From: Euglena gracilis
Lineage: Eukaryota; Euglenida; Euglenophyceae; Euglenales
DNA length: 64,000 nucleotides
Assembly: GCA_039621445.1 (NCBI GenBank)
Contig: CP154957.1
Coordinates: forward strand, 43,006,212 to 43,070,211
Reading direction: 5' to 3'
This document shows, piece by piece, positions 38,665 to 50,675 of this stretch. Numbering within the stretch: position 1 is the stretch's first letter; each line of letters begins with the position of its first letter. Position numbers and translations under genes: made by a program. The notes under the pieces are model-generated. The model was given only the letters and a program-made list of their open reading frames with translations, ran no database searches and had not been told where the DNA came from.

Positions 38665-39250
38665 GACTCTGTCCTGGGGGGGTCCTGGGGAGGTCCTGGG
38701 GGGGTCCTGGGGGGGGCCTGGGGGGCCCTGGGGGGCTCTTGGGGGGGTCCTGGGGGGGTCTTGGGGGGGTCCTGGGGGGTCCTGGGGGGGTCCTGGGGGG
38801 GTCCTGGGGGGGTCCTGGGGGGGTCTTGGGGGGTTCGGGGGGGGTCCTGGGGGGGGTCCCGCAACTTTTTGGCAAAATTTTTGCTCCAAAAGATGGGGTT
38901 ATTTTGAAGCCCGGGGGGGCCCGGGGGGGGCGGGAGCCCCCCCCCGGTAGCGCGGGCGCCGAAGGCGCCCGGAACTCCACGGTCAGTGGGTCATCTGGGT
39001 ACCGCTCCCCGGTGGCTCCTGGGGGGGTCCTGGGGGGGTCCTGGGGGGGTCCTGGGGGGGGGCCTGGGGGGGGACTGGGGGGGGCTTGGGGGGGTGCGGG
39101 GGGGGACCTGGGGGGGTCCTGGGGGGGTCCTGGGGGGGTCCTGGGGGGTCCTGGGGGGTCCTGGGGGGGTCCTGGGGGGGTCCTGGGGGGGTCCTGGGGG
39201 GGTCCTTGGGGGTCCTGGGGGGGTGGGGTCCTGGGGGGGTCCTGGGGAGG
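38665..39250 (+). repeat. GGTCCTGGGGGG minisatellite in two blocks
   Basis: A 10- to 12-bp unit GGTCCTGGGGGG is repeated over 38670-38860 and 39015-39250. Between them is a GC hairpin (GCGGGCGCCGAAGGCGCCCGG). It starts and ends with CATGGCCAGTTT/CCCTCCCAGG-type words in opposite orientation (ATGGCCAGTTTCC at 38641, GGAAACTGGCCAT at 39250), so the whole 620-bp block has inverted ends. Strong G-quadruplex potential. Confidence 0.85.
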
Positions 39251-39299
39251 GAAACTGGCCATGACTCGGGGGGGGGGGGGGCACGGGGATCACACCCCC

Positions 39300-40690
39300 T
39301 GAGGACGGAGAAAAAAGGGGGGATGAGAGGCATGGTTGGATGAAGTTCCATGGCATGTTAGCCCCTTATAAATGGCTTTGGAACCAAAATCTAGAGAAGT
39401 ATGGGGAATTTTGGGATCCCCTCCCATTCCTCCTGGGGCTGGCACAGTCCCTCCTGCCCACTGATATTTGTACATTGCGTACACAACTCATTTTTTGCTG
39501 CAGAATTATTTGTTTATATCAATCGGCTGATTTGACACAGGTCCAAATAACCACCAGTGGGTTGGGAGGGGCTCCCTAAATCAAAATCAAACATAAAGGT
39601 CAAAAGTTCCATAAGTGGGAGAGGGTTTTGGTCCATTCCTCAATGTCCCCAAATCAGTCCCTTTCATTTGATGACGCCTTATGTGGCAGCAGCACGTCTC
39701 TTTGTGAAGGCTGGGGCCCCCCTTTTGATTTCTCTCAACCACCATATAAATCCATAAGTGCTGATACAGTGGCTTCCATCACGAAAATATTTTTAGTCCA
39801 ACACGGGGACACCCCCCAGGTATGGTGACCTCACTCCACCAGAGCGGCAGGGGTTGGTTTACTCAAAAAATAGATGACTATTCGGGCTCCGCACTGCGAG
39901 ATGGTGAGGTCCTGCTTTCCTTGCCAACTGTTCTGTTCTGGTGTCTTCGTGCGTGCGCGGGGGGTGCTTCTTACTGCTTTTTGTTGCCGGAGTTAGCTTA
40001 CATGGGGGGAAGAATGTTCCGTATCGCTTATATCCAGCTCGTTTTAATACGTGTGTTTAAAACCCCACGATTATATTGTGCGGGAATGGAGTTCACACGG
40101 ATTAAGAAACGCGGAATTAACTGCGATTGGAAATTGGGCGACACGAAGTTTTTCAACGGATTTGTACACAGGATGTTCTGTTTCGATGGCACCAAGGGGG
40201 CTTTTTGTCAGTTTGTGTGGAGTCCATCGACCGCAAGTTTGATTCTGTGATAAGTGACAGGACTGAACGATATCAAAAGACTGGTTTGTCTCGGCATTGG
40301 GCCCTCTGATGACACAAAGGTTTGCCAAAATGTTGTCAGTCGGTGATCATTTTTCTCTGCTACAGATCACAGACAAGAGTTTCTGGAGTCCAGCATGCAG
40401 CAGTGGCTGTCACCAGCTGAGGCTGTTGCAAATAACACACCTTGTCGTCTCACAAAAGCTCAAGCATATATGCTGCTGAAACCCTGCACACAAGTGGCTT
40501 GAGTTCAAATGAACGTATTGGAAGGACTTTGTTACTTATCTGGACCTGAGCATGTCCCTGCTAAACTGCTCTACTTTGTTGGGATTGGCCATCGTGTTTT
40601 CTGCTGCTGTGCCAAAAAACTTGAAGACTTTTGTTTTTCTGTCCATTTTTTTTTGCAATGTGTTTTGGTAACTCTGGGACATTCCGATTT
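39300..40690. other. No recognisable gene
   Basis: Ordinary-composition DNA. A 142-codon plus frame at 39822-40250 (ending ...SPSTASLIL) has no family motif. Nothing here can be supported as a gene. Confidence 0.4.
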
Positions 40691-41200
40691 GCTTTCCAGT
40701 GGTTTTATTCATTTATTTGAGACCAGCTTAGGCACCACATCTGGGGCCAGTTTGGGCAACATCTTGTTGCCAGTTCTGGGGCCAAGTTTTGCAAACTCGA
40801 ACCAAGATGTTGCACCAAACTGGCCCCAGCATGTGGCACCAAAACTGGCCTCAAGAAGTAGCAGCCCCAAAATTTTATCGTGTGGCTCCAGGTTGGTGGT
40901 CTTGTTACGGCCATTTTAGCACCACAGGGTTGCTGACCAGTTTTGGGTTTCAGTTTGTGGCCCCTCAGTGCTCAGTTTGGTCTGGAATTAGGGGGGCACA
41001 CGGGGGGGGGGGGCGGGGTTTTTTTGAGGAGGTTGGGGCCATACAATTGCTTACCGACCCCCGGGGGGGGGGAGGGGGGGTCACTCCACTTTTTTAAAAA
41101 CCAGTCAGTCACTCATTTTCAAAAAACCAGCCAGTCACTACCCGCCGGGGGGGGGGTCGGCCACTCAGAAAAACGGCCACTTTCCAGTCACTTTAGGCCA
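40690..41200. repeat. GGCCAGTTTTGG and CCAGTCAGTCACT word blocks
   Basis: At 40725-40950, variants of GGGGCCAGTTTTGGGC/GCCAAAACTGGCC recur about eight times in both orientations. At 41098-41190, CCAGTCAGTCACT recurs three times with G runs, echoing 2.3-2.8 kb. Confidence 0.65.
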
Positions 41201-41352
41201 TTTAGGGAAAAAAATTTTCCCTGTCCGCATTAATCCCGGTCTGAAAAGTAAATAGACTGCCGGCGTTTTTCTCCGCGTTGGGAAATTTCGAGTCGCACGG
41301 GCACCATATTATAATTTCGAACCATGGGTCGCGCACGGAATAAAGCAACGCG

Positions 41353-42120
41353 ATGTTCGGCGCGTGCATCTTAAGCGCTGCGGAATTTTCTTCCCCCCTG
41401 TATTCCTTATTCTGCCCTTCGACCTTAAGTAGAAAGAATTTCAACTCAACGAGTTCAGCAACGTTCACCACATCGACCAATCAATACAGAGGAGGAAGAG
41501 CAATTCAGACGATAGAGAAAAGCGGAGGAATAAAAATTTTTTCCATGAAAGATGCAACATTCCTGGCGTCCAGCGGCCCAGCGGAGCAAAAAAGAACCCC
41601 AGCGAAGGCAGCAGAAGCTGGAGAAGGTGGAGTTCCAGCAACCAACATGGAACCAAGCTGTCAAGCTGCATTACAAGGATTTTCAAGGAAGAAACCTGAA
41701 ATGGAGAAGAGTGGAGGAGCAGCAGGCGCTGGAGACGATGACGGGGCAGGAGCAGAACACCAGTCCGTGGCTGTCGCAACCCTCCCTCCTTCCAATCTCC
41801 CAGGAAAATTTCGACTCCAACAGTTCAACGACGGCCATGGACCCTGGACAGTAGTGGCCAGAAAGTCGAGGAGACAAAGAGAGGGAAAGAAATGGGAAGA
41901 CAGGTCTGGCAGATTAGCCCCTCGTTTTCACATCCCCACCCACCACCCAGGGGGAATATTCCAAGGATAAAAGGACGACAACAAGGGCATGAAGACCCTT
42001 TTCAAAAAGGATATGGCAGCCATTATCATCAAGGGCATGGAGCCCAGCTGCAAAGCTATGGAACCCAGAAGCTCAGGCTGCAAAACTTCCATTGGGGAAA
42101 GGTATGTCCAACTTAACCCA
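41353..42120 (+). pseudogene. Gag-like fragment of another retroelement
   Basis: A 205-codon frame with Ala/Gly/Glu-rich sequence, then GPWTVVARKSRRQREGKKW, a short motif seen near the C-terminus of some retroelement Gag proteins. It is followed by about 900 bp of repeats and an RT start in the same direction. I read the two as remains of one element. Moderate to low confidence; a host exon cannot be excluded. Confidence 0.35.
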
Positions 42121-42179
42121 CAGCTCTCTCAAACATAAATCCCTCCGGAGCTGCAAATCAATGCAGCAAGCAGCCTCCC

Positions 42180-42830
42180 CTTCAAATACAGAAGGCCAAT
42201 GGAGGCCATTGTACTCAAAATAAAGAAGCCAATGGAGGCCATTACATAGCTGGCGTTTTTTTTATTATTAAAAAAAAACGTTTTTTTTTGTTTTTTATTA
42301 AAAAAACGGGCAAAAAAAACGGCAAAAAAAACAAAGGAAAAAATTATGGTCCAAATTTTGCCTTTGATCTCAAGGGTGAACCAATCTTAGCTCAAATGAC
42401 TTGAAAACCAATACTTTTGGTTGTCTTCAACAAGAATGGTCAAATTAGGGCATTTCTCTGCCATTTTGGGATGCTTCAACTTGAAACAGCCCAAATTTGG
42501 TGTCTTTCTCTGACCGAGGATGGGCCAAAAAGGCTAAAATTAAAGGCAAAAAAAATTTTGCCCTGGACCCTCAATGGCGTTCTTTTTGTTTTTTTTAAAA
42601 AAAACGTGTTTTTTTTGGCTTCGTTTTAAACGAAGTGCCAGCTATGGGCCATTATATTCAAAATAAAGAGGCCAACGGCGGCCAGTGGAGGCATCAAGAC
42701 CTGAAGGCCTGTGGAGGCCATTTCAATCAAAGCTAGGAGGCCACTGGAGGCCAATATATGATTCAAATTCAGAAGGCCAGTGGAGGCCACTGCATTCAAG
42801 ATCACCACATCAGGCCTTTGGGGGGGCCAA
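42180..42830 (+). repeat. GGCCAATGGAGGCCATT repeats with T/A-run hairpin
   Basis: AAGGCCAATGGAGGCCATT and variants (GCCACTGGAGGCC, GCCAGTGGAGGCC) recur about eight times. Between about 42240 and 42655 lies an insert with inverted ends, CATAGCTGGCGTTTTTTTT...AACGAAGTGCCAGCTATGG, built of A/T runs with no gene. Confidence 0.7.
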
Positions 42831-43015
42831 GATTGGTTGCATTAGGGCCCCCCTAGAAGATAATCAGCCCAGACACCCCAGCTTTATATTGTACCTCCCC
42901 ACTGCAGACACAGACCTCCCCCCATCATTCAAAAACAGGGGGAAAGCCTGTCTTTGGAAAGCCCTATGGCAGGGAAAGCTGCAGCCCCAGTGATGGAGCA
43001 GCCAGGGTTGCCCCA

Positions 43016-43459
43016 GTGATGGGGCAACCAAGGGGAAGGACCCCTGTGATGGGGCCTGGGGAATCCCCAGACACATTGCACCCGGAGGTGCCCCCTTGCA
43101 AGGCCCTGCAGGCAAGCATTCCCCATTGGCTCAAAGCATGTGCCAGCACAGAGGTATTAATCCTGATAAGGGAGGGTGTTATGACAGATCTTCTCATCCT
43201 CTCCCCAGATGTCCTTAAAAGCTCCCTTCAAAAACCCCCAAGAAATACAGACTGCCCAAAAAAAAGTCTGATAGAAGACGAATGTGCAGGGGAATGCAGG
43301 CAAATCCCATCAGAGGAGGCAAAACACTTCATCCCTTACTTCATAATTTCCAAAAAAGAAGGGGAAAAGACAAAGAAAAGACTGATTTCAGAATGTCGTC
43401 AGTTAAATCACCATTTCACCCCCCAGAAGTTCAGTCTGGAACACATGGGAAACATCTAG
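43016..43459 (+). pseudogene. Reverse-transcriptase N-terminal fragment, interrupted
   Basis: The frame ends IPYFIISKKEGEKTKKRLISE-CRQLN-HHF, the start of an RT domain (the 'KKDG..R...DyR.LN' region). It is cut exactly where the LTR of element A begins (43460), and no continuation lies within this window. Confidence 0.65.
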
Positions 43460-43984
43460 TGTACGTCCACACTTTCCTCGCTTTCGCCCTTTGGTGCGCA
43501 AAAAGGTAAAAGTTGGAGTAACAGAAAAGTTGAAAAGGATAATATAAAAGTTATTCGCCCTTTCCCCCAATTAAGAGGGAGAGCACAAAGCAGGGGAGAA
43601 GCCCTATGGGCTACGACAAGGAAAAGTGCCAAGTGACTTGGCTGTCCTTTAAGGACTTCGAAATGAGAAAAATCAAATCTGGAAATCAAGTCTTGAATCA
43701 AAGACCAGAATGAAATAAAATACCACGCGTGGAGAGGAGAACCAGAATTAGGCTTAGTTATTCCTAATTCAGGCCGTTGGCCAGCCGTAGGAATACCACC
43801 AAGCATAGTACTGTGTATGGGGCTCAGAGATATATCTGGCCGTAAGCTTATACCTACATACACAGTACCACGGCCTTACGGCTGCCTCCCTACACATCCC
43901 CCTCCCAGGGCTATGCCGGATTTACCTACTGGACCAGGCCAGTCGGAATGCCGGACACAGTCCTGGGGACGGGGACCTGTCACA
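43460..43984 (-). repeat. 3' LTR of element A
   Basis: Its left edge, TGTACGTCC, is fixed by the loss of similarity to 58675. The right edge (..CACA at 43984) is a guess from TGT/ACA symmetry. It contains a perfect 12-bp inverted pair GTACTGTGTATG / CATACACAGTAC (about 43808 and 43857) not present in the other LTR. It is strongly diverged from 58675-59169 apart from islands such as GCTTTCGCCCTTTGGTGCGC and AGCCCTATGGGCTACGACAA. Confidence 0.65.
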
Positions 43985-44590
43985 GGGCCGTTTCCGGCTT
44001 TTTTTTCTCCTGTCACCAGGGGTGTGGGAAGGAAATTGCGAAATAACGCAAAACGCGCAAAAGTGGTTAACCGCTTATGCGGTGCCTACTTATTGCGGCA
44101 AAGGGGTGGAAGCGGAAGAGCCCATTGGGAAATGGGGCTGGAAGGTTTCCATTCCAGAGAGTCCCATCCACCCGGTTTGGGGTGTGTCTATGACACGCGG
44201 GGAGGTCTCATTCCATAATCGAAAAAGATTGAAGGGTAGGGTGTGGAAGGAGGGGGCACTTGGCCAATCATATATGACGAGGGAAAAACACCTTTTTACA
44301 AAACCAACTGCCGGCGACAGCTATATTCTGCACAGGGGGGTGAAGGAGAGAGGAGTGGGGGGCTGGTCAAAAGACCTTAGCAGATGTTTTGCTGTCTGGC
44401 AGTCTTATGTGGCCTTATAGCCGAAAAGTAACAAGTTGGGGGCTATTATTACGGTGTGCGCGCTGTACGCTGTGTGTCTTCTTACTGGCGGCATATACCG
44501 GTGTGGGAAGGCTTCACAGCGCGGCGCGGACACGATGTTGTCGATGGGGTATCCCCAGAGGCATATACCTCGACAGATGGGCGATAGCCC

Positions 44591-47500
44591 TTACGAGAGG
44601 GGGTCATATGCTAGTAAAAATACATAATGGCAGATGTGCCTGGGATGGATCCCGAATACAGGGCCTATAGGCATGATGGAAAGGTCAGAACAGGGTCCAT
44701 GGACCCGTGGCCTGTAAGCCTGGGGTATCTGTGGCACAGATGGCCATTTCCTGGGAGTCGGTGGTCTGATCTCCCGAACGTAATCTCCTTCAGGAGATTC
44801 CACTATCTCCAGTATCGGAGGTTCGAAATTTACAAGTTGCCTTTCAGGCTCATCGACATCAAAATCGGGATATTCCCACTTTTGTGTATACCCATCGGGT
44901 AATTGTACTCCAAGCCTATTGGCTTCTCGATGAAGAAAATTCTGGAGGTTATCCCAGAAGAAAAGTGGCAACATTGCCGGCCAGATCCAAAAATTTAGGC
45001 AGGGGTGGTTGCATTGGACCTGTGGGGGTATCCCCGGATAAACGGCAGGATCTGCCTTGGTGTGCCAACCTGCGACTCGCGCTCGGATGGTGAATGGCCT
45101 TAAAACTTCTCTTACCCAATCGGTAAATTCCATTTTATAGGCCTCAGGGGCGTATTAAGGCAACAAAAATGTAAAATTTGGTCGGTTTGGCAGACTTTGT
45201 GCCGAAAAAAGTGGGTATATCACCCTGTCCCAATCGGAGTCTTGAAAAATGTATGGCACTTTGGCCTTGCCTGCTGACTCGACTGCGAGTCGGACAGGTG
45301 CGCTGTCAAGATGAAAATCTTTGGCGATTCCGCTTGTGCGGTAGCTGTGTACAGCTCTGAATTTCTTGAACTGGTAGAAATTGATCTGGGACTTATATTC
45401 CTGCTTGAATTTGACGAAATGGTCTTCATTTTCTCGTATGACTCTAGTCATACCGCCAGTGGCAGGTAACCAGAATTCTGCCTTTAGGCAGTTGATGCAA
45501 CGGACAGGTATGTCCTTATCATAGTCGTTTTGCGTCCACCGGAAAGTGTCCATATTGGACCATGTTAGTAGGCAATCGCCACAAACCAATGCTGCGCAAT
45601 TGCGCACGTATGCATCATGGTGGAAGCTTATGCTGTCCGGGTTGCGCGTGCAGATATGCATTGCGGGCATGTCGTTTAGTAGCTTATGGCATGCTGTTCA
45701 CAACGACAATAGTGGATCATTGTCCTGGAAATCCAGGACGAAATTTCCTCCAAAATATTGGGCTAATACCCTTGGAGATTTCGCATTCCAAAAACGCCAA
45801 GTGTGGCTGGTTGTGAAAATACCCGGTTGATCCCGGTGGAACAAGGGCTTGATCCACTTGTTCAGCCAGGGGTCACTGCTATTGCGGATCATATTGATCC
45901 TGGCCTGGCGAGTGTTGAGGGGGTCTACTCTGGACAATACGTCCTCAGTCCAAAATGGCTCATCGGCCTCGAGAGGGACATTTGACCGAATCGGTCTGAT
46001 TGTGGGTTTGCACTTAGCGCCTTCAGAGGTTGCAGCCACATAGCTGGCCATAGGTATCGTAGGCCTATGGCCTGTGCCACAGCCATCTCCACCAGAAGGT
46101 GGTGGCTCATCATCCCGCCGCCTTTCAGCGGGCTTGCAGCCTTCGGCTGAAGGATTAGCCTTAGGCTTCTTATTTCTGCCATATCGGCGTTCTTCCCGAG
46201 GGTCGGGCTTTCCGCCGTTGGCGGTTTCGGGGCTGCCGGTTTGGCAGGAGGTGCCGATGCTGCCGGTTTGGTCGGAGGCGGTTGCATTTCCGCCGTTGGC
46301 GGTGTTGGTGCAGCTGGTTTGGCTACTGGGACATCCAACTCCATTGGAGTTGTAGCCGTAGGCTGTACGGCTGTTGAGCTGCTATCTGCAGCAGTAACCC
46401 TTTCGGTTTCGGGAGGGGATGCGGCTGGTGAGCCTCGAGGGGTCAGTACTGCTGATACTGCGGACATCGCCGCGGTCAGACCCTGTAACACACCACCTAA
46501 AACACCTGTAGGTATTGTCGGTGATGCGACAGGTTATGTCGGGGTTGGTGCCATTGGCACTGCGGGTAAGGAGAGGGGTGGTACCAGAGGTACCGGTGGC
46601 CGTTCGGCCTCAGAAGTAGGAGATTCATTCTCTGAGCTGACATCTCCTTCAGGCGGAAGGGGTGTCCTGGAGCCTATTGGGACTGGTGGAAGGGCTGATT
46701 GCTGCGGTTCATCAACACATATTTCCTCCAAGCCTTCCATGCGGTCGTCACCGCTCTCTCCATCACTCTGTTCACTGCCTTCCACCGTTTCTGGTGAAGC
46801 GGCAGGTGATGCCGCCGTTCCGCTATAGCGGTATGCACGGCTTCAAGTTGCGCAATCGCGCTGGTGGTGGGTGCCGCAATAGCGGGTTGGGGTGAAGAGG
46901 TAGCGACAGAAGATTGACTCTCCTGAAATCCCTTAGGGATAAATGGTTCAGCAGTAGCCGATAGGCTTGAACCTAGGTAACGCCGACCACGTCCGAAGAC
47001 GGGTGGTGGTGTCTCACAAGGAATACCCTTGGGAGCTGGCGTTGCCGTTTGCGGCTGGGTTGTGACTACTGCTGCCGGTTGCGGCTGTGTTGCTGATTCC
47101 GATGGCGGAACTTCCGAAGCCGGTTGCGGCTTTGGGACGGGTGCCTTTTGGCACCTGCCTCTTCTGTAATCGGAAGATATCCCATGGTTTCCTTTCTTCT
47201 TCAACCATCCTGTGGTTGAAGCGCAGGAGGGGTAGGGCCATGCCTAACTCGTTCCGTCTGCCGCCTTGGAAAAACGGCTGGAACAGCGCTCTATCGAGCG
47301 TATCGCCGAATCGGCGTTTGACATAATCGTCTATGCTTTCCTTCTCGAACCGTGGCCTGATGGGGACATAGTCCAATGTAATTTCCCTATCGAGATTGAG
47401 GTAATAATATATCTCCATGATCTGGCAGGTCCAAGCCCTGAACCAGAACTGCTGCAAATACAGCAGGAGTTGACAGTGGTTGCGTCGCCCGTTCGAGCTT

Positions 47501-50500
47501 TGGTGAACATCCTTTGGATTTCTGCAAAGGTGCAGGAGCATGATGCGCTTTGGCGCTGCCTGCGGGACATTGGCCTGTTGGCTTTCCTCGTCCTGGCCTT
47601 CGGCCTGTGGTTGAGTTCTGCGTACTCCGAATCCCCAGAAGTCCACTGCCACCTTTTCGTGACAGTGGGTGCATCGGACGATATACGTCTGGGGGAAGCG
47701 GAGGTCAATATCGACCACTTCAAAGTGATAGGCATGTTGCCAGTGGTAAAAGGCTTGCAGATTGCTGCAGAACATGTTTTCCGCCAATTTGGCGATATTT
47801 TCAGGCACTGGGTAGAATTCCCACTCCAGGCCTTTTGGGCCTACACTGCGAATGCAGTCGAATAACTGCCGTAGCAGATCTTTACCTCTGTTGTATCGGT
47901 CTTCCCGACCACAATCCAGGTAAGGATATCCACGGGAGTTCAGGAACCTACCAAAATTTTGGGTGGGGGATCCCGCCCAGAACCACACGTGCCAGAATCC
48001 CGGCAGACCGTCCAATATCGGACCGAGAATTACATTGCCCTCATAGGCATACAAAGTTCCATCATGATGGAACTCACGGTTACGCTCCGGATAGACCTGT
48101 CTGGTTACGGTCACTACAGGAGAGGCAACCAGAATTGGAAGACTAAGTTCGTTTTGGAACTTCTGCATGGTCTCGAATGCGAGTTCATGAATGCTCTGGA
48201 TGTGCTCGAATAGAGCTTCCATGTCGTCCTCATAGACGTTGCGGAATTGGCCTTTTTGGCCTTTGCCTTGGCCTTTTTGGCCTGCAGTAGGTGCTCGCTT
48301 GGGAGCACTTTTGGCTTGACTCTTGCCCGATTGGGCTTCCCATCGAGCAATCTCTTCCCTAGCTTGTTTCCAAGCATGGGGACAGAGATGGGATGCAAAA
48401 CGGGGGCCTAAAAATGCGGGATTCATATCGCTTGTTCGACCAAGCAATTCCTGCGGGGCATAAGCCAATTTGGCTGCTGGGTATGCTGCAGGTTGATCCT
48501 GCATGTCCGCCAATAGCGGAGGGTTGTTGTCAGGGTGGGGTTCGCCTCTAGGCGCATCGATGTAAGTGGGGTTGCGTACACGTTCCAGGGTATCGTCAAA
48601 AACTTTCCGTACTCGTGCACGCTCCGCCGCTTCATGCTCGACTTCTGCCCTATGGGCTCTTTGGGCCAATTCGGCTTGTTCGAGCTGTTGTTGGGTGGGT
48701 TCAAGAACAGGCAGTACCTCGGTGGTGGCCTGTTGGCCTGGAGGTACCGGTGTCTCCTTGGGTGGTGTCGCCATTGGCGCTGACACAGGCTGTGGCGCTG
48801 TTGGTGGTGCTACAGGCTGTGGCGCCGTTGGCGCTGCTGCGGCTGCCGGTGCTGCTGACTTTGATGGCACCGGTCTGGGGGGTTGCGCCATTGGCGCTGG
48901 CTTGGCGGGCGCAGCAAACGGTACGGGCACGGGAGGGGGTGCGGCCTGTTGGCCACCCGATGTCCGACGTTGCTGTGGTAGCCTGTCTGGCTGGGGCTGG
49001 GGCAGGGGCTGGGGGTTTCGGTCTCCCCATTGGAGATGAAGATTCTGGTCTGCCCCGTTTACTACCTAGGTCTGGCCTGTACGGCTGTGACGCATATCTG
49101 CGTTCTGCAGACCGTGGGCCCTGGAGGTGTTTCAGGGATTGGTAGTACTGGATGGCTTGCTGAGGTGATGCGAAGCGAGGTTCCGGAAGAGGTTCATGTA
49201 CCGTTGGTACATCGTCTTCCACAGCCATACGGCCTTTGGCCTCGGCTTGCTCCACATCCTCAGCCCAGAATCCAGGTTCTTGAGCCAACGACGTATCCCG
49301 TTGTACGGTTAACTGACTTCCAGATTCCAGATGGGCTGGATAAGGAAATGGTGGTAGTGCCGTTGACGGTTGTGTCGTTGGCTAATACGCGGATTGCGTT
49401 GGGGTTTCCCGATATTAGGGTGGTGGTGGTCTCGGCATACGAGTTGGGGACGGGATATTGCGAAAAATTCGCGATGGCTGCACCATTGGTGCTGGGATGT
49501 CTCCCATCTCGCTCTCCTCCACTGGGTGGCTATGCTCCCGCATGTATTCGGTGAATACACCTGCGTGATGGCGTATCCGCGGGATAGGCGGTACTGGAAT
49601 ACCCAGTGTACGCATGCTGACCTCAGGGGGATATTCCCCGGGCATGAAGTACACTTTTCCTGTCATCAAAGTCTGGCCACATGCGCACCATTGTGAAATA
49701 GGCCTATTGGCCAGGCCCAGAATTTGACGACAGTGGGTATCCCACAGCACCTGTAGAGATGGGTCTACTCTCTGTAGGTTGCTGGCCCGCAAGGCCGTTC
49801 GCAGATTCTTCTCTGCGAGATTCACCAATTCTGCGGTGAAGGCGGGGTATGGCACCGTTGGTGCTGCCTGTGGCGTCTCATGCGCCACATGGATCGCATA
49901 AGCGGATATACTACTGCTGCTGGCTGCGGTTTTGAGCAGCGGCTTCCCAGACGGGATACGCAGCAGGTTGGGGCATCGCCTGTACGGCGTGTACTTGATG
50001 CGGGGTACCCTGTACGGGTTGAGATTGGGGTTGGGATTGGGGTTGCTGAGATGTAACATACCGTGGGGTATACAGGATGGGAGGTGAGGGGCCAGGCATG
50101 GCGTAATGCGCCTGCTCCATTAGAGGTGCCTGTCCCTGCCTCGCCTACTGTTGTTGTTCCATTGGAACTTGGTGCACCTGCTGGGGTTGTGACTGTTCCA
50201 TTGGAAGTTGATATGCCTGTTGAGGCTGTGCCGCATATGCAGCTCCCATTGGCACAGGGGCCGCATAAGCGACAGGTGGCGGTTGCGCCTGAGATGGGGG
50301 CGGCATTTGTGCCTGAGAGGGGCGCGGCAGTTGTGCCTGAGAGGGGGATGACGTATGTGACTGAGAGGGGTATGGCATTTGTGCCTGAACCATTTGAGGG
50401 GGGGGGTGGCATTTGTGCCTGTGCCGCATAAGCGGCTGGAGGAGGTTGATATACCGCATATGCGGGCGCCCCTTGGGCTGGGGGTGCCGCCGCATAGGCG

Positions 50501-50675
50501 TGGGGGGGGGGGTAGGGAGGGATGGCATACTGTATAGGGGGCGGTCCTGGGGCGCGCCCTGGGTCTTGCACTGGTCCGGGGACCGAAAGCAACAGAAGGT
50601 AGCTTTGATGAGCTGTAGAAAAAGAACAGAGAAATGAATTGGGAGGGGAGGAAAAGGCCTATAGGCCGATTTCAA
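44591..50675 (-). CDS. ORF3 of element A: large protein of unknown function (broken)
   Basis: Roughly 2000 codons after the chromodomain, in several frames. From the N-terminus: Pro/Gln/Ala-rich repeats (to ~49.9 kb, SQAQ(M/L)P-type); a globular part with WCACGQTLMTGKVYF; FWAEDVEQAEAKG; a long conserved part at 48.9-47.0 kb with KKRAP/GQKGQGKGQKGQ basic repeats, LPGFWHVWFWAG, IVRCTHCHEKVAVDFWGFG and IMEIYYYLN; an Ala/Pro/Thr-rich linker (47.0-46.0); and a C-terminal domain (46.0-44.6) with Cys/His clusters (HIC, VCGDC, RCINC) and FWIWPAMLPLFFW. No signal peptide, protease, polymerase or envelope motif is recognised. The Cys/His clusters suggest zinc and nucleic-acid or protein binding. One zinc-ligand codon is TGA here (45698-45700) but Cys in copy B. 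Confidence 0.75.

Noticed and set aside
37705-39302. Very long open frames on both strands (up to 394 codons), Pro- or Gly-rich
   Set aside because: They translate the CACCCCCCA and GGTCCTGGGGGG repeats; composition alone keeps all frames open.
43535-43560. Plus-strand TATAAAAG in the LTR as a promoter
   Set aside because: The element is transcribed on the minus strand; A/T-rich by chance or antisense, with no support.
44591-50675. ORF3 as an envelope gene
   Set aside because: Position fits, but I see no signal peptide, no clear membrane anchor and no fusion-protein motif; the hydrophobic FWIWPAMLPLFFW stretch is too short.
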